DNA of 64,000 nucleotides from Mameliella sp. MMSF_3455 (GCF_030733205.1 NZ_JASHJL010000010.1:1-64000), one strand, 5' to 3'; counted from the first letter of the stretch, positions 9,139 through 18,782 are shown. Made by a program: numbers and translations. Notes: generated from the sequence alone by a model not told the origin.

Positions 9139-10167
9139 ATGCGCAGCAGCAAGACGATACACGTCATCTCGGCCCATGCCGAGGGCGAGGTGGGCGACGT
9201 GATCGTTGGCGGTGTCGCGCCGCCGCCGGGAGAGACGCTCTGGGAGCAAAGCCGGTGGATCGCGCGGGACGGCGCCTTGCGGGATTTCGTTCTGAACGAG
9301 CCGCGCGGGGGCGTCTTTCGGCACGTCAACCTGCTGGTGCCGCCGAAACACCCGGATGCGGATGCGGCTTTCATCATCATGGAGCCGGAGGACACGCCAC
9401 CGATGTCCGGCTCCAATTCGATCTGTGTGTCGACCGTCCTGCTGGACGGTGGCATCCTGCCGATGCAGGAACCGGTGACCGAATTCACTCTGGAGGCACC
9501 GGGCGGCCTCGTTCGGGTGCGGGCAGAGTGTCGCGACGGAAAGGCGCAGCGGATCCATGTCCGCAACCTGCCCAGTTTCGCGCAGAAACTGGCGGCCGCG
9601 CTGGAGGTCGAAGGGCTGGGCAGGCTGACCGTGGACACGGCATTCGGCGGTGACAGTTTCGTCATCGTGGATGCGCAGGCGCTGGGACTGGAACTGGTGC
9701 CCGACGAGGCGCACGAGATCGCCCGGACAGGCGCGCGGATCGCCCGGGCGGCCACGGAACAGCTGGGCTTTCACCATCCGACGAACCCGGACTGGCGGCA
9801 TATCTCCTTCTGCCTCTTTGCCGGTCCGCTGGAACGCGGACCCGAAGGTTTGCGCGCAAGGGCGGCGGTGGCGATCCAGCCGGGCAAGGTCGATCGTTCG
9901 CCCACGGGCACGGCGCTGTCCGCGCGCATGGCAGTCCTGCATGCGCGCGGCGACATGGCCGAAGGAGAGACATTGACCGCGACCTCGCTGATCGGCTCGA
10001 CCTTCTCGGGACGCATTGCCGGGACGGGTTCGGTGGGCGATTTGCCCGCCATTTGGCCCGAGATCAGCGGGCGCGGCTGGATCACCGGCATTCATCAGCA
10101 CATGCTGGACCCGGATGATCCCTGGCCGCGCGGCTATCGTCTGAGCGATACCTGGGGCGCGCGCTAA
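9139..10167 (+). CDS. Proline racemase superfamily protein lacking both catalytic cysteines
   Basis: The 342-residue protein has the whole family fold signature, but the first active-site motif reads MSGSNSIC, where racemases have MCGH, and the second reads [11 protein letters not shown], where racemases have DRSPCGT. Both catalytic Cys are thus replaced, by Ser and Thr. Known family members include proline racemase and 4-hydroxyproline epimerase (Cys/Cys) and trans-3-hydroxyproline dehydratase (Cys/Thr). A Ser/Thr form would be expected to favour dehydration or another chemistry; this is inference. It is the last gene of the CoA-transferase/nitroreductase run and overlaps convergently by 4 bases with the aldo/keto reductase. 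Confidence 0.85.
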   Translation: MRSSKTIHVISAHAEGEVGDVIVGGVAPPPGETLWEQSRWIARDGALRDFVLNEPRGGVFRHVNLLVPPKHPDADAAFIIMEPEDTPPMSGSNSICVSTVLLDGGILPMQEPVTEFTLEAPGGLVRVRAECRDGKAQRIHVRNLPSFAQKLAAALEVEGLGRLTVDTAFGGDSFVIVDAQALGLELVPDEAHEIARTGARIARAATEQLGFHHPTNPDWRHISFCLFAGPLERGPEGLRARAAVAIQPGKVDRSPTGTALSARMAVLHARGDMAEGETLTATSLIGSTFSGRIAGTGSVGDLPAIWPEISGRGWITGIHQHMLDPDDPWPRGYRLSDTWGAR

Positions 10168-11096
10168 GTGGCTTCTTCCAGCCGGTCCGTCGCTGGCGGC
10201 GGCGTTGGGCTGAGGGCCGAAATGCGGGCATAAAGCGCTTCATCCATCTGGTAGGTCATGCCTGCCAGCGAGGACTGCAACTGGGCCGCGTTGCGCGCAG
10301 ACAGGATCGGCGTCGGTCCGGACGGATGGGCGGCCACCCAGGCCACGGCCAGCGTGGCCGCCTCGGTGCCCAGTTCAGCAGCAATCTCGGCCAGGGCCAC
10401 GGCCGCCTGGTGCATCTCGGGGCGGGCATAGCGGTTGGCGTAGCGGTCGTCCTCGGACAGGCGGCCACCGCCACCACGGGCATACTTGCCGGTCAGCAAG
10501 CCACCGCCCAGCGGCGAATAGGGCACTGGCCTGATGTCCTCTGCGGCGCACATGGGCAGGATTTCCACCTCGGCCTGGCGTTTCACGAGGTTGTACATGG
10601 GTTGCAGCACGTCGATCCGGGTGTCGAAACGCGCGGCCACTGCCTGGGCCTTCATCACCTGCCAGGCGGCATAGTTGGACACGCCGATATGGCGGATGGT
10701 TCCGGCCTGCTGCAGTTCTGCGAGCGTCTCGAAACTCTCTTCGAGCGGGGTGTCGTCGTCCCAGCGATGCAGGTAGAAAAGGTCGATCACCTCCATGTTC
10801 AGGCGCTTGCGGCTTTCGTCCAGAGAGGTCCGGATGTTGTCACGGCCGGCGCCGCCGGGGAAATTCGCCTTGGTGGCGATGAACAGATCCTCGCGCGCGT
10901 CGGCGGCGAACTGGCCCAGCAGGCGCTCCGAGGCGCCGTCGGTATAGACATAGGCGGTGTCGAAATGGGCGATGCCCGCTGCGCGGCAGGCGTCGAACAT
11001 GGCGCGGCTGTCGGCCTCGGAGGCACGGCCCCCGAACTGCATGCAGCCAAAGGCAAAGCGGGCGGGCGTAGCGCCCGAAAGGGTGGTCAGTGTCAT
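10164..11096 (-). CDS. Aldo/keto reductase
   Basis: This 310-residue (beta/alpha)8 NADPH-dependent oxidoreductase has the catalytic tetrad visible: D and Y in [12 protein letters not shown] in IATKANF, and H in [19 protein letters not shown] and [14 protein letters not shown] are standard AKR landmarks. Substrate is not predictable. Start at MTLTTLSG; the longer frame to 11165 adds residues unlike the family. Confidence 0.92.
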   Translation of the reverse strand: MTLTTLSGATPARFAFGCMQFGGRASEADSRAMFDACRAAGIAHFDTAYVYTDGASERLLGQFAADAREDLFIATKANFPGGAGRDNIRTSLDESRKRLNMEVIDLFYLHRWDDDTPLEESFETLAELQQAGTIRHIGVSNYAAWQVMKAQAVAARFDTRIDVLQPMYNLVKRQAEVEILPMCAAEDIRPVPYSPLGGGLLTGKYARGGGGRLSEDDRYANRYARPEMHQAAVALAEIAAELGTEAATLAVAWVAAHPSGPTPILSARNAAQLQSSLAGMTYQMDEALYARISALSPTPPPATDRLEEAT

Positions 11097-11257
11097 GCCG
11101 GCAACCTGCCACGCGGCATCCCAAAGGCAAAGCGGTTTCAGGGGGTATTGGCGGCAAGCGTCCATCCGCCAGCGATCCTCAGCAACGGTCGCGGGGGGAT
11201 GCCGGCTCGACAGACTCGCGGGGGCCTGCCATGCTGTCCGTAAAAGGAGCCATGCCT

Positions 11258-11983
11258 ATGCGCCTGCTGCCCCGACTGGCCGGCGCGGCCTGTCTGGCCG
11301 CTGCAACCTCTGCGCCATTGGCGACGGGCGCCGGCGAAAGTTGCACCGAAGATGCGATGATCGTCTTCGACGGCTCCGGCAGCATGGCAGAAATCGGCTA
11401 CAATGCCATCGGCGTGCCGCGCATCTCCGAGGCACGGATGGCGATGCGCCGGGTGATCCCCTCTGTCGCGGCGGCGCGTCGGCTGGGGCTGGTGATCTAC
11501 GGCCCGGCCGGGGACCGCACCTGCGCCAACACGGATCTGCGGTTTCCGCCGCAATGGCAGGCAGGTCCGCGGATCCTGGCGGATGTCGATGCGCTGCGGC
11601 CCGCCGGGGGCACCTCGCTTACCGAAAGCGTCCGGCGTGCGGCAGAGGCGCTGGATTATCTCAATCGGCCCGGGACCGTGGTGCTGGTGACGGACGGCAA
11701 GGAAACCTGCGGCGGGGCGCCGTGTAGCCTCGCCGCCGAGATCGCTGCAATGGCGCCGGAGCTGACCGTGCATGTGATCGGGTTCAAGGTGCGGAGCGAT
11801 CATTTCGACTGGTCCAACACGAACGATCAGGTGGCCACCACCATCGCGCGCTGCCTCGCTGACCGGACCGGCGGGCGCTATGTCCGCGCCGAGAACGTGG
11901 ACGAACTGATCGGGGCGCTGCGGGTGACGCTGGGCTGCAACGTGCTGGGCGCGCGTTCGTTCGGGCCCCGAAGCGTCAACTAG
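11258..11983 (+). CDS. Secreted von Willebrand factor A domain protein
   Basis: The 241-residue product starts with a Sec signal peptide (MRLLPRLAGAACLAAA...) and carries one VWA domain with a complete MIDAS: DGSGSM, then Thr in GGTSL, then Asp in VTDGKE. Several cysteines (ESC, DRTC, ETCGGAPC, TIARC, TLGC) suggest periplasmic disulfides. The start is chosen by the ribosome binding site: AAAGGAG at 11244-11249 is only 2 bases from the ATG at 11252 but 8 bases from the ATG at 11258. It likely binds a divalent metal and a protein partner; the partner is unknown. Confidence 0.85.
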   Translation: MRLLPRLAGAACLAAATSAPLATGAGESCTEDAMIVFDGSGSMAEIGYNAIGVPRISEARMAMRRVIPSVAAARRLGLVIYGPAGDRTCANTDLRFPPQWQAGPRILADVDALRPAGGTSLTESVRRAAEALDYLNRPGTVVLVTDGKETCGGAPCSLAAEIAAMAPELTVHVIGFKVRSDHFDWSNTNDQVATTIARCLADRTGGRYVRAENVDELIGALRVTLGCNVLGARSFGPRSVN

Positions 11984-12110
11984 GCGTTTCGTGCGGCTTG
12001 CTCCCCCCGGCGTGGTCGCAACACAACATGTTCAATTAGTTCGGATTTCGCCCTTTCTCCGAAGGTCTTGCCGTTCCTAGGGTGCAGGAACGACATGAGG
12101 GAGACTGGAT

Positions 12111-13262
12111 TTGTTGAAGACTCTTGGGCGTTCGGCTCTGGCGCTTTGCATTGCGGCAGGGCCGGTTTTTGCAGGTGAGATTAGTGAAGTCGGTGATTTT
12201 GACAGTGAATGCACTTACAAGTTCACCGGACAGGTGGAACCGGGTGATGCGGCAAAGGTCAAGGCGTTGAACACCTTTGGCGCTGGTGGTGCATCGTTGT
12301 GCCTGGACAGCCCCGGCGGGTCGTTGTCCGAGGGCATCGCCATGTTCGACGTGATCTGGAACAAGCAGATGCATACCCGTGTGATCGCCGGCGATCGCTG
12401 CGAGTCCGCCTGCGCGCTGGCCTGGCTGGGCGGCGGAGTGTCTGAAGGGACGCTGGCGATCAATTTCCCCTCGCGCAGTATTCAACCGGGCGCGGTATTG
12501 GGGTTTCACGCGCCCAGCCTGAACCTGCCGCCGGACAACAATTATCCAGCCGGCCAGGTCGAGGATGCATTTGGCATTGCATTGAAAGCGGCCGAAGGGC
12601 TCTTCGACATCAAGCTGACCACGCAGGACGACGCGGATGCGTTGAACGACTATCTCTATGCGCGCACCCTGGAAACGCCGGGGTACGACATGTACCATAT
12701 TGATACGGTGGGCGACGCGTTGTTGGCCAATGTGCAGGTGTCTGCGGCGCGCGCGCCCGAAACGCTGACGCGGGCGAATATCCTGGCGCTGTGCGAAAAT
12801 GCGTTCCTGATGGAGCAGGGGGTGCTGATCGACCCGTGGGACGCCGAGGAGGAAATGACGGATGCCGCCAGCCACCTGCGGTATCTGCGCGGGCGTACCG
12901 TGGAAGGGGAGCGTGTCGGCTATATCAATGAAGAGGTCTGGGCGGTGCGGATGTATTACTTTCGCCGGTCTGGCCACACCTGCCTCATCAGCGACAAAAC
13001 CTTCGGGAGCTACATTTCAGAGGCAAAAAAGTACAACCAACGGAACGATCTCTATCCCAATGGGCGGGTTTATCAGCCGGAAATCTGGGTCCGGATCGAG
13101 ACATTCGACTTTCTCATGATGGAAGATGCCGAAGAAACCTGGGAGGCGCTGGAGCAGAAGTTGGCGAGCGAACATTCCGAGGGCACGACCCGAAGCATCA
13201 AGGTGCCGTTCTACGCGCTCTACGACGCCGAGACCCCGTTGCGGGACTTGCAGGCGAAGTGA
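12111..13262 (+). CDS. Exported COG3904-like protein with a ClpP/SppA-like fold
   Basis: The 383-residue protein has a signal peptide (cleavage near GPVFA/GE). It has CLDSPGGSLSEG and GDRCESACALAWLGGG, the two glycine/serine motifs typical of periplasmic ClpP-crotonase-fold proteins grouped as COG3904. The serine in CESAC is the candidate nucleophile. The remaining ~200 residues contain no recognised domain. The initiation codon appears to be TTG (12111), with AGGGAG 10-13 bases upstream; TTG at 12114 is equally possible. It is monocistronic with a strong terminator. Proteolytic activity is inferred, not established. Confidence 0.72.
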   Translation: MLKTLGRSALALCIAAGPVFAGEISEVGDFDSECTYKFTGQVEPGDAAKVKALNTFGAGGASLCLDSPGGSLSEGIAMFDVIWNKQMHTRVIAGDRCESACALAWLGGGVSEGTLAINFPSRSIQPGAVLGFHAPSLNLPPDNNYPAGQVEDAFGIALKAAEGLFDIKLTTQDDADALNDYLYARTLETPGYDMYHIDTVGDALLANVQVSAARAPETLTRANILALCENAFLMEQGVLIDPWDAEEEMTDAASHLRYLRGRTVEGERVGYINEEVWAVRMYYFRRSGHTCLISDKTFGSYISEAKKYNQRNDLYPNGRVYQPEIWVRIETFDFLMMEDAEETWEALEQKLASEHSEGTTRSIKVPFYALYDAETPLRDLQAK

Positions 13263-13286
13263 GCCCGGAGGCTGATAGAAATGGAA

Positions 13287-13320
13287 AAGGCCCCGACGGT
13301 TCGGGGCCTTTCTTTTTTTT
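13287..13320 (+). terminator. Rho-independent terminator (partly bidirectional)
   Basis: AAGGCCCCGA and TCGGGGCCTT form a 10-bp stem with a CGGT loop, followed by a T-rich run to 13320. The A-rich left flank may let it also serve the convergent BMP gene on the minus strand. Confidence 0.92.
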
Positions 13321-13339
13321 GGGGTAGGACACTTGCCGC

Positions 13340-14416
13340 TTACTGCGGGATCTCGGCGTCGATGCCTTCGACGTAAAAATCCATGCCCAGCAGGGTGCCG
13401 TCATCGGCCACTTCGCCCTCGGCCAGCCAGGGCGTGCCGTCGGCCTTGTTCAGCGGGCCGGTGAAGGGGTGGTAGTCGCCCGCGGCGATCGCGTCCTTCA
13501 GGGCCAGCGCCTCGGCCTTGACCTCTGCCGGGACAGCGTCGGTGATCTCGCCGATGCCGACCATGCCCGGGCCGATGCCGTCCCATGTCTCGGTGCTGGT
13601 CCATGTCCCGTCCATGACCGCCTGAACGCGATCGATGTAGTAGGGGGCCCAGTCGTCGATGATCGACGAAACACGCGGGAAGGGGGCGTAGTCCGCCATG
13701 TCCGAGGCCTGACCGAAGGTGACCACATCGCCCGCCTCGGCCGCCGCCGCATGCGGCGCGGTGGAGTCGGTGTGCTGCAGGATCACGTCGGCGCCGTTCT
13801 CGATCAGGGCGCGGGCGGCGTCCGCCTCTTTCGCCGGGTCGAACCAGGTGTAGGCCCAGATGATCGAGAACTCGACATCCGGGTTCACCTTCTTCGCGTG
13901 GATATAGGCCGAGTTGATGCCGCGGATGACCTCGGGGATCGGGTAGGATGCGATGTAGCCGATCTTGTTGGTCTTGGTCATCGAGCCGGCGATATGGCCC
14001 TGGATGGCGCGACCTTCGTAGAAGCGGGCCGAGTAGACGCTGACGTTGTCTGCGGTCTTGTAGCCGGTGGCGTGCTCGAACTTCACGTTCGGGAATTTCT
14101 CGGCCACGGCGATGGTCGGGTCCATGTAGCCGAAGGAGGTGGTGAAGATGATGTCGGCGCCGCTGAGAGCCATCTGGGTGATCGCGCGTTCGGCATCGGC
14201 GCCTTCGGGCACGCTTTCCTGGTAGATGGTCTTCACCTTGTCGCCAAAGTGCTCTTCGACCTTCTGCCGGGCCTGATCGTGTTCGTAGGTCCAGCCACCG
14301 TCGCCCACCGGACCGACGTAGATGAAGCCGGCGGTCACGTCCTGCGCAGCGGCGGCAGAGCCGAAGCCGAGCGTCAGCGCAACCGCTGCGGTGGAAAGAA
14401 GGGTTCTTCTGTTCAT
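13340..14416 (-). CDS. BMP-family ABC transporter substrate-binding protein (purine nucleoside type)
   Basis: The 358-residue periplasmic binding protein has an N-terminal signal peptide (MNRRTLLSTAAVALTLGFGSAAAAQ). It has the BMP/PnrA fold segments VGPVGDGGWTYEHDQAR, TTSFGYMDP and HATGYKTADNVSVY. It is the last gene of the cluster xdhA-xdhB-xdhC-ATPase-permease-permease-BMP on this strand. That context strongly suggests uptake of purine nucleosides or bases for oxidation by xanthine dehydrogenase. The spacing to the upstream permease gene is 30 bases. Confidence 0.92.
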   Translation of the reverse strand: MNRRTLLSTAAVALTLGFGSAAAAQDVTAGFIYVGPVGDGGWTYEHDQARQKVEEHFGDKVKTIYQESVPEGADAERAITQMALSGADIIFTTSFGYMDPTIAVAEKFPNVKFEHATGYKTADNVSVYSARFYEGRAIQGHIAGSMTKTNKIGYIASYPIPEVIRGINSAYIHAKKVNPDVEFSIIWAYTWFDPAKEADAARALIENGADVILQHTDSTAPHAAAAEAGDVVTFGQASDMADYAPFPRVSSIIDDWAPYYIDRVQAVMDGTWTSTETWDGIGPGMVGIGEITDAVPAEVKAEALALKDAIAAGDYHPFTGPLNKADGTPWLAEGEVADDGTLLGMDFYVEGIDAEIPQ

Positions 14417-14446
14417 GTGTGTCCCCTGTTGGTTGATGTCTTTGCC

Positions 14447-15370
14447 TCAGCTCGAGGCGTGGAAAGGCCGGCCCAGCGAGGCGGGCGCGGCATGCGCGCC
14501 GCGGGCCGAGATGATCACGAGCACGAGGATCGTGACAAGATAGGGCGAGGCCGACAAGAGCGCGACCGGCACGGCGGCGCCCGCCGCCTGCAGGTTCAGT
14601 TGCAGCACCGTGACCCCGCCAAACAGATAAGCCCCGATGGCCACGCGCCCCGGTCGCCAACTGGCGAAGACGACGATGGCCAGAGCGATCCAGCCGGCGC
14701 CGGCGGTCATGCCCTCGGTCCATTGCGGGACGCGCACCAGGCTAAGGTAGGCGCCGCCAAGGCCCGCGCAGGCACCGCCAAAGAGGATCGCCATGAGGCG
14801 GATGATGACCACCTTGTAGCCAAGCGCATGGGCGCTGTCGTGGCTTTCACCGACCGCGCGCAGGATCAGCCCGGCGCGGGTGTATTTCAGGAAGCCCCAG
14901 ACCGCGACCACCAGAGCGAGGCTGAAATAGACCATCATGTCATGGCTGAAGAGCATCCTCCCCAGAACCGGGATGTCCGATAGCAGGGGAATGTCGAGCT
15001 TTGGCAGGGTTGGGCTCTTGATGCCCTCGTAGGGTTTGCCGATCAGGCTGGACAGGCCAAGACCCACCAGCGTCAGGCCAAGCCCGGTGGCAACCTGGTT
15101 CGACAGCAGGAACTGCGTCAGCAGGCCGAACGAGAGCGCAAGCAGCGCCGAGGCCAGTGCAGCGGCAACAAACCCCAGCGCAGGCGAAGTGGAATTGACC
15201 GCCACGGCAAATCCCACCACGGCGCCGGTGATCATCATTCCCTCGACGCCCAGGTTCAGCACGCCGGATTTCTCGACCACCATCTCACCGATGGCAGCCA
15301 GCAGGATGGGCGTGGCCGAAACCATGATGGAGGCCACGAGGAGGATGGGATTGATGCTGCTCAGGTCCAT
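14447..15370 (-). CDS. ABC transporter permease, BMP/nucleoside type, subunit 2
   Basis: The 307-residue integral membrane protein has 8-9 hydrophobic segments. EKSGVLNLGVEGMMITGA is the hallmark of the second permease of BMP-linked transporters, and the coupling-helix region is near ALGYKVVIIRLMAI. It pairs with the permease at 16146-17231. The two are separated by an opposite-strand gene, which is unusual because they are normally adjacent. Confidence 0.92.
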   Translation of the reverse strand: MDLSSINPILLVASIMVSATPILLAAIGEMVVEKSGVLNLGVEGMMITGAVVGFAVAVNSTSPALGFVAAALASALLALSFGLLTQFLLSNQVATGLGLTLVGLGLSSLIGKPYEGIKSPTLPKLDIPLLSDIPVLGRMLFSHDMMVYFSLALVVAVWGFLKYTRAGLILRAVGESHDSAHALGYKVVIIRLMAILFGGACAGLGGAYLSLVRVPQWTEGMTAGAGWIALAIVVFASWRPGRVAIGAYLFGGVTVLQLNLQAAGAAVPVALLSASPYLVTILVLVIISARGAHAAPASLGRPFHASS

Positions 15371-15507
15371 GCAATCTCCTGTTCCGGAAAATTCTTACTC
15401 TCATCTTGTTTCAGGCGCCGCGCTAGGTTTGTTATAAAGACGTGCGCAATACTGAAGGCCAGATGCCGCACGGTTGCAATGAATCGTACCGAATTGGGAT
15501 TGCCTAT

Positions 15508-16119
15508 ATGAAATTCGCTGCCTTTACTCTCTTGGCTTCGGTCGTCCTTGCCCAGCCGGCTCTTGCCGATCCGGGTGGATGCGTTTCGATCGAAAACGAC
15601 CTCGATCGGCTTTCCTGCTATGACAAGGCCCTCGGTCGAGATGCAACCGTTCAGGATCTGCCGAAAGAAAACGGCAAATGGCAGGTTCAGACGGAGAAGT
15701 CGGATTTCAAGGATACGACCGACGTCTATATGACGGTCCGTTCCGAAGAACCATTGACCTGCAATCGGTTTGGGCCGTCGCGCCCTGCAACGCTGATGGT
15801 TCGCTGTCTTGAGAATACCACTAGCCTCATCATTCATACCGATTGCCATTTGGCATCCGGCTTTCAGGGCTACGGCAAGGTCGAATACCGGGTGGATGAC
15901 CGTCCGGCAAAGTCCAGGAATTTCGACGCGAGCACTGACAATAGCGCGCTGGGCCTCTGGAGTGGCGGTCGTTCCATTCCCTTGGTCAAAGAGTTCTTTG
16001 GCGGCCATTCGTTGCTTGTCCGGTTTACTCCGTTCAGTCAAAGCCCAGTAACCGCCAAGTTCGATATCACGGGGTTGGAGGATTCGATTGACGAATTGAG
16101 GAGCTCTTGTAGCTGGTAG
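15508..16119 (+). CDS. Secreted VasI/TagO-like protein
   Basis: The 203-residue protein has a signal peptide (MKFAAFTLLASVVLAQPALA). It matches the VasI (type VI secretion associated) pattern: an N-terminal ENDLDRLSCYDKALG motif, a central Cys pair, and a C-terminal ITGLEDSIDELRSSCSW, which closely follows the family ending. No other type VI genes are in the window, so a role in secretion cannot be claimed. It sits on the + strand between two minus-strand permease genes of one transporter. It looks less GC-rich than its neighbours, which suggests late insertion. Start at 15508; the open frame upstream has no signal-like residues. Confidence 0.75.
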   Translation: MKFAAFTLLASVVLAQPALADPGGCVSIENDLDRLSCYDKALGRDATVQDLPKENGKWQVQTEKSDFKDTTDVYMTVRSEEPLTCNRFGPSRPATLMVRCLENTTSLIIHTDCHLASGFQGYGKVEYRVDDRPAKSRNFDASTDNSALGLWSGGRSIPLVKEFFGGHSLLVRFTPFSQSPVTAKFDITGLEDSIDELRSSCSW

Positions 16120-16145
16120 GTTCATTTTGACTTGGGCGAGACCTG

Positions 16146-17231
16146 TCATGCCACCTCCCTCTTGGCCCAGCGCAGGCGGAAGTTGGTGAAGACGTCCATG
16201 GCCAGCAGGAAGAACAGCAGCATCCCCTGGAACAGCTGGATCGAGGCACCGGGCAGGCCCAGCATCAGTTGCGCCAGCTCGCCGCCGATATAGGTCAGCG
16301 CCATGAGAAGCCCCGCCAACAGGATACCGATAGGGTGTAGCCGGCCGAGAAAGGCCACGATGATCGCGGTGAACCCGTAGCCCGAGCCGAAATCGATGCT
16401 GATCTGGCCCGCGGGGCCGGTGACCTCGAACAGCCCTGCCATGCCGGCCAGCGCGCCCGACATGCCGAGGCAGATCAGGATGATGCGCGCCGGGTTGACG
16501 CCGGAAAAGCGGGCCGCGCGCGGCGCCTCGCCGGTCAGGCGGATGTTGAAGCCCAGCATGTGCCGGGTCAGCAGGACATAAGCGCCGATCACCGCGATGA
16601 AGGCAAAGACGACGCCCCAATGCATGCCGGTGTTGGCGATCAGGTCGCTGTTATGCGCCGCGTCCCATTGCTTGAAATTGCGCGATCCGGGAAAGCCGCG
16701 CCCCTCGGGATTGCGCAACAGGCCGGTGGAAACGGAGCCGAGGATGGTTTCGGCCACATAGACCAGCATCAGGGAGACAAGGATCTCGTTGGTGCCGAAC
16801 TTCGTTTTCAGGATGGCCGGGATCATCGCCCAGGCCCAGCCGCCAAGCGCGCCCGCGACGATCATGATCGGGAAGATCAGGACACTTTCAGCGGGGTAGA
16901 AGGCAAGCCCGGCAGCGGCGCCGCAGATGGCGCCCATGATGTATTGACCTTCGGCGCCGATGTTCCAAATCCCGGCGCGAAAGCCGATGCTGAGGCCGAT
17001 GGCGATCAGGATCAGCGGCCCCGCCTTGACCAGCAGCTGTGGCCGCGTGAACCCGGCGAATTGCGCGTTGAACAGAGGATCCCAGAAAATCGTGCGGATC
17101 GCCTCGACCGGGTTGGCGCCGAGGAAGGCAAAGAGCACGCCGCCGACGAGCATTGTCAGCAGCACCGCCAGCACCGGGGTCAGGTAGGTCCAGAGCTTCG
17201 AAGGTTGGGGGCGTTTTTCAAGCCGGATCAT
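16146..17231 (-). CDS. ABC transporter permease, BMP/nucleoside type, subunit 1
   Basis: The 361-residue membrane protein with about nine hydrophobic segments carries the family motif GIWNIGAEGQYIMGA and the FNIRLTGEAPRAARFSG cytoplasmic segment, which contacts the ATPase. It lies 27 bases downstream of the ATPase gene in the purine operon. The following 26 bases separate it from the convergent VasI-like gene. Confidence 0.93.
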   Translation of the reverse strand: MIRLEKRPQPSKLWTYLTPVLAVLLTMLVGGVLFAFLGANPVEAIRTIFWDPLFNAQFAGFTRPQLLVKAGPLILIAIGLSIGFRAGIWNIGAEGQYIMGAICGAAAGLAFYPAESVLIFPIMIVAGALGGWAWAMIPAILKTKFGTNEILVSLMLVYVAETILGSVSTGLLRNPEGRGFPGSRNFKQWDAAHNSDLIANTGMHWGVVFAFIAVIGAYVLLTRHMLGFNIRLTGEAPRAARFSGVNPARIILICLGMSGALAGMAGLFEVTGPAGQISIDFGSGYGFTAIIVAFLGRLHPIGILLAGLLMALTYIGGELAQLMLGLPGASIQLFQGMLLFFLLAMDVFTNFRLRWAKREVA

Positions 17232-17258
17232 GGGCGTGTCCCCCCTTGGCCGGCGGCC

Positions 17259-18782
17259 TCACTCGTCCACATGGGCCACCTCCATGTCATGCGCGCCGCC
17301 CATCATCAGGCCGATCTGTTCGATATCCAGGCTGGCGACCGGACGTGTGGGGGACAGTCTCCCTTCGTTCAGGGCGCCGAACCGGTCCGAGACCTCCATC
17401 AGCTCGTCAAGATCCTGGCTGATGACCACGACGGCGCCGCCCTTGGCGGCCAGGTCCAGGATCGACTGCCGGATAAAGGCCGCCGCCGCCGCGTCCACGC
17501 CCCATGTGGGCTGGTTCAACACCAGCACGCGCGGGCCTTGCAGGATCTCGCGGCCGACGACGAATTTCTGCAGGTTGCCCCCCGAAAGCGCCCGCGCCGC
17601 CGTGCCCGACCCCGGCGTGCGCACGTCGAAATGACCGATCACCTCCTCGGCGAACTGTCGGGCCTTGCCCCAGGAGATGAAACCGTTCTTCAGCATTCTC
17701 TCGCGCCGCGCCGCCGTCAGCACACCGTTTTCGACCAGGCTCATGTCCGGGGCCGCCGCGTGGCCCAACCGTTCCTCCGGCCCTGACAGCACGCCAAGAT
17801 CGCGGCGCGCGACAGGGCCGGCCCGGCTGATGTCCTTGCCTTCCAGAATGATGGACCCGGCTGGGGCCATGCGTTCGCCGGACAGTGTTGCCAGCAGTTC
17901 GTCCTGCCCGTTGCCCGCGACCCCGCCGATGCCCAGCACTTCGCCCGCGCGCACCTCGAAACTGACCTCGCGCAGCGGCGTGCCAAAGGCACCGGGCGCA
18001 GGCAGGGACAACTCGTTCACCGCAAGCAGCACCTCGCCGGTCTTGCCGCCCCTGGCTTCGGGCGTCGCGAAACTGGCGCCTACCATCATCTCGGCCAGGT
18101 TCCGGGCCGAGGTCTCTGCCGGCGTGCAGGTGGCCACCTTCTTGCCCAGCCGCAGGATCGTGGCCGTGTCGCAAAGCGCGCGGATTTCTTCCAGCTTGTG
18201 CGAGATATAGAGGATCGAGGTGCCCTCGGCCTTGAGCTTGCGCAGGGTCTCGAACAGGATCTCGACCTCCTGCGGGGTCAGGACGCTGGTCGGTTCGTCC
18301 ATGATGAGCAGCCGGGGATTCTGCAGCAGGCAGCGGATGATCTCCACCCGCTGCCGTTCACCCGCCGACAGCGTGCCGACGGTGCGCGTGGGGTCCAGCG
18401 GCAGCCCGTAGGTCTCGGACACCTCGCGGATCTGGCGGGCAAGGTCGGACATGGGCGGCGGCGTTTCCATCCCCAGCGCCACGTTTTCGGCAACGTCCAG
18501 TGCATCAAAGAGCGAGAAGTGCTGGAACACCATCGCGATACCGGCCTGCCGCGCCTCCGAGGGTTTCGACGGCTTGTAAGGCGTGCCGTCCAGCAGCATC
18601 TGCCCCTTGTCCGGCGCGTTCAGCCCGTAGATCATCTTGACCAGCGTCGATTTGCCGGCGCCGTTCTCACCCAACAGCGCGTGGATCTCGCCCCGCCCGA
18701 TGTCGAAGGTCACGTCGTCGTTGGCGATCACGCCCGGGTAGATCTTGGTCAGGCCCTGGAGACTGAGGAGTGTGTCGGCCAC
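17259..18782 (-). CDS. ABC transporter ATP-binding protein with two ABC domains (BMP/nucleoside type)
   Basis: The 507-residue protein has two tandem nucleotide-binding domains. The first has Walker A LLGENGAGKSTLVK, signature LSAGERQRVEI and Walker B LLIMDEPTSVL. The second is degenerate, as usual in this family, with IGGVAGNGQDEL in place of a normal Walker A, signature LSGGNLQKFVVG and LVLNQPTWGVD instead of a typical Walker B. GTG at 18782 is chosen as start: AGAGGG lies 7 bases upstream and it overlaps the xdhC 3' end by 34 bases. This overlap links transport and xanthine dehydrogenase genes in one transcript. Confidence 0.9.
   Translation of the reverse strand: MADTLLSLQGLTKIYPGVIANDDVTFDIGRGEIHALLGENGAGKSTLVKMIYGLNAPDKGQMLLDGTPYKPSKPSEARQAGIAMVFQHFSLFDALDVAENVALGMETPPPMSDLARQIREVSETYGLPLDPTRTVGTLSAGERQRVEIIRCLLQNPRLLIMDEPTSVLTPQEVEILFETLRKLKAEGTSILYISHKLEEIRALCDTATILRLGKKVATCTPAETSARNLAEMMVGASFATPEARGGKTGEVLLAVNELSLPAPGAFGTPLREVSFEVRAGEVLGIGGVAGNGQDELLATLSGERMAPAGSIILEGKDISRAGPVARRDLGVLSGPEERLGHAAAPDMSLVENGVLTAARRERMLKNGFISWGKARQFAEEVIGHFDVRTPGSGTAARALSGGNLQKFVVGREILQGPRVLVLNQPTWGVDAAAAAFIRQSILDLAAKGGAVVVISQDLDELMEVSDRFGALNEGRLSPTRPVASLDIEQIGLMMGGAHDMEVAHVDE

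Noticed and set aside
15361-16620. 419-residue minus-strand frame running across the VasI-like gene
   Set aside because: It is a shifted frame over the permease gene that continues through the antisense of the VasI-like gene; neither half has homologous character.
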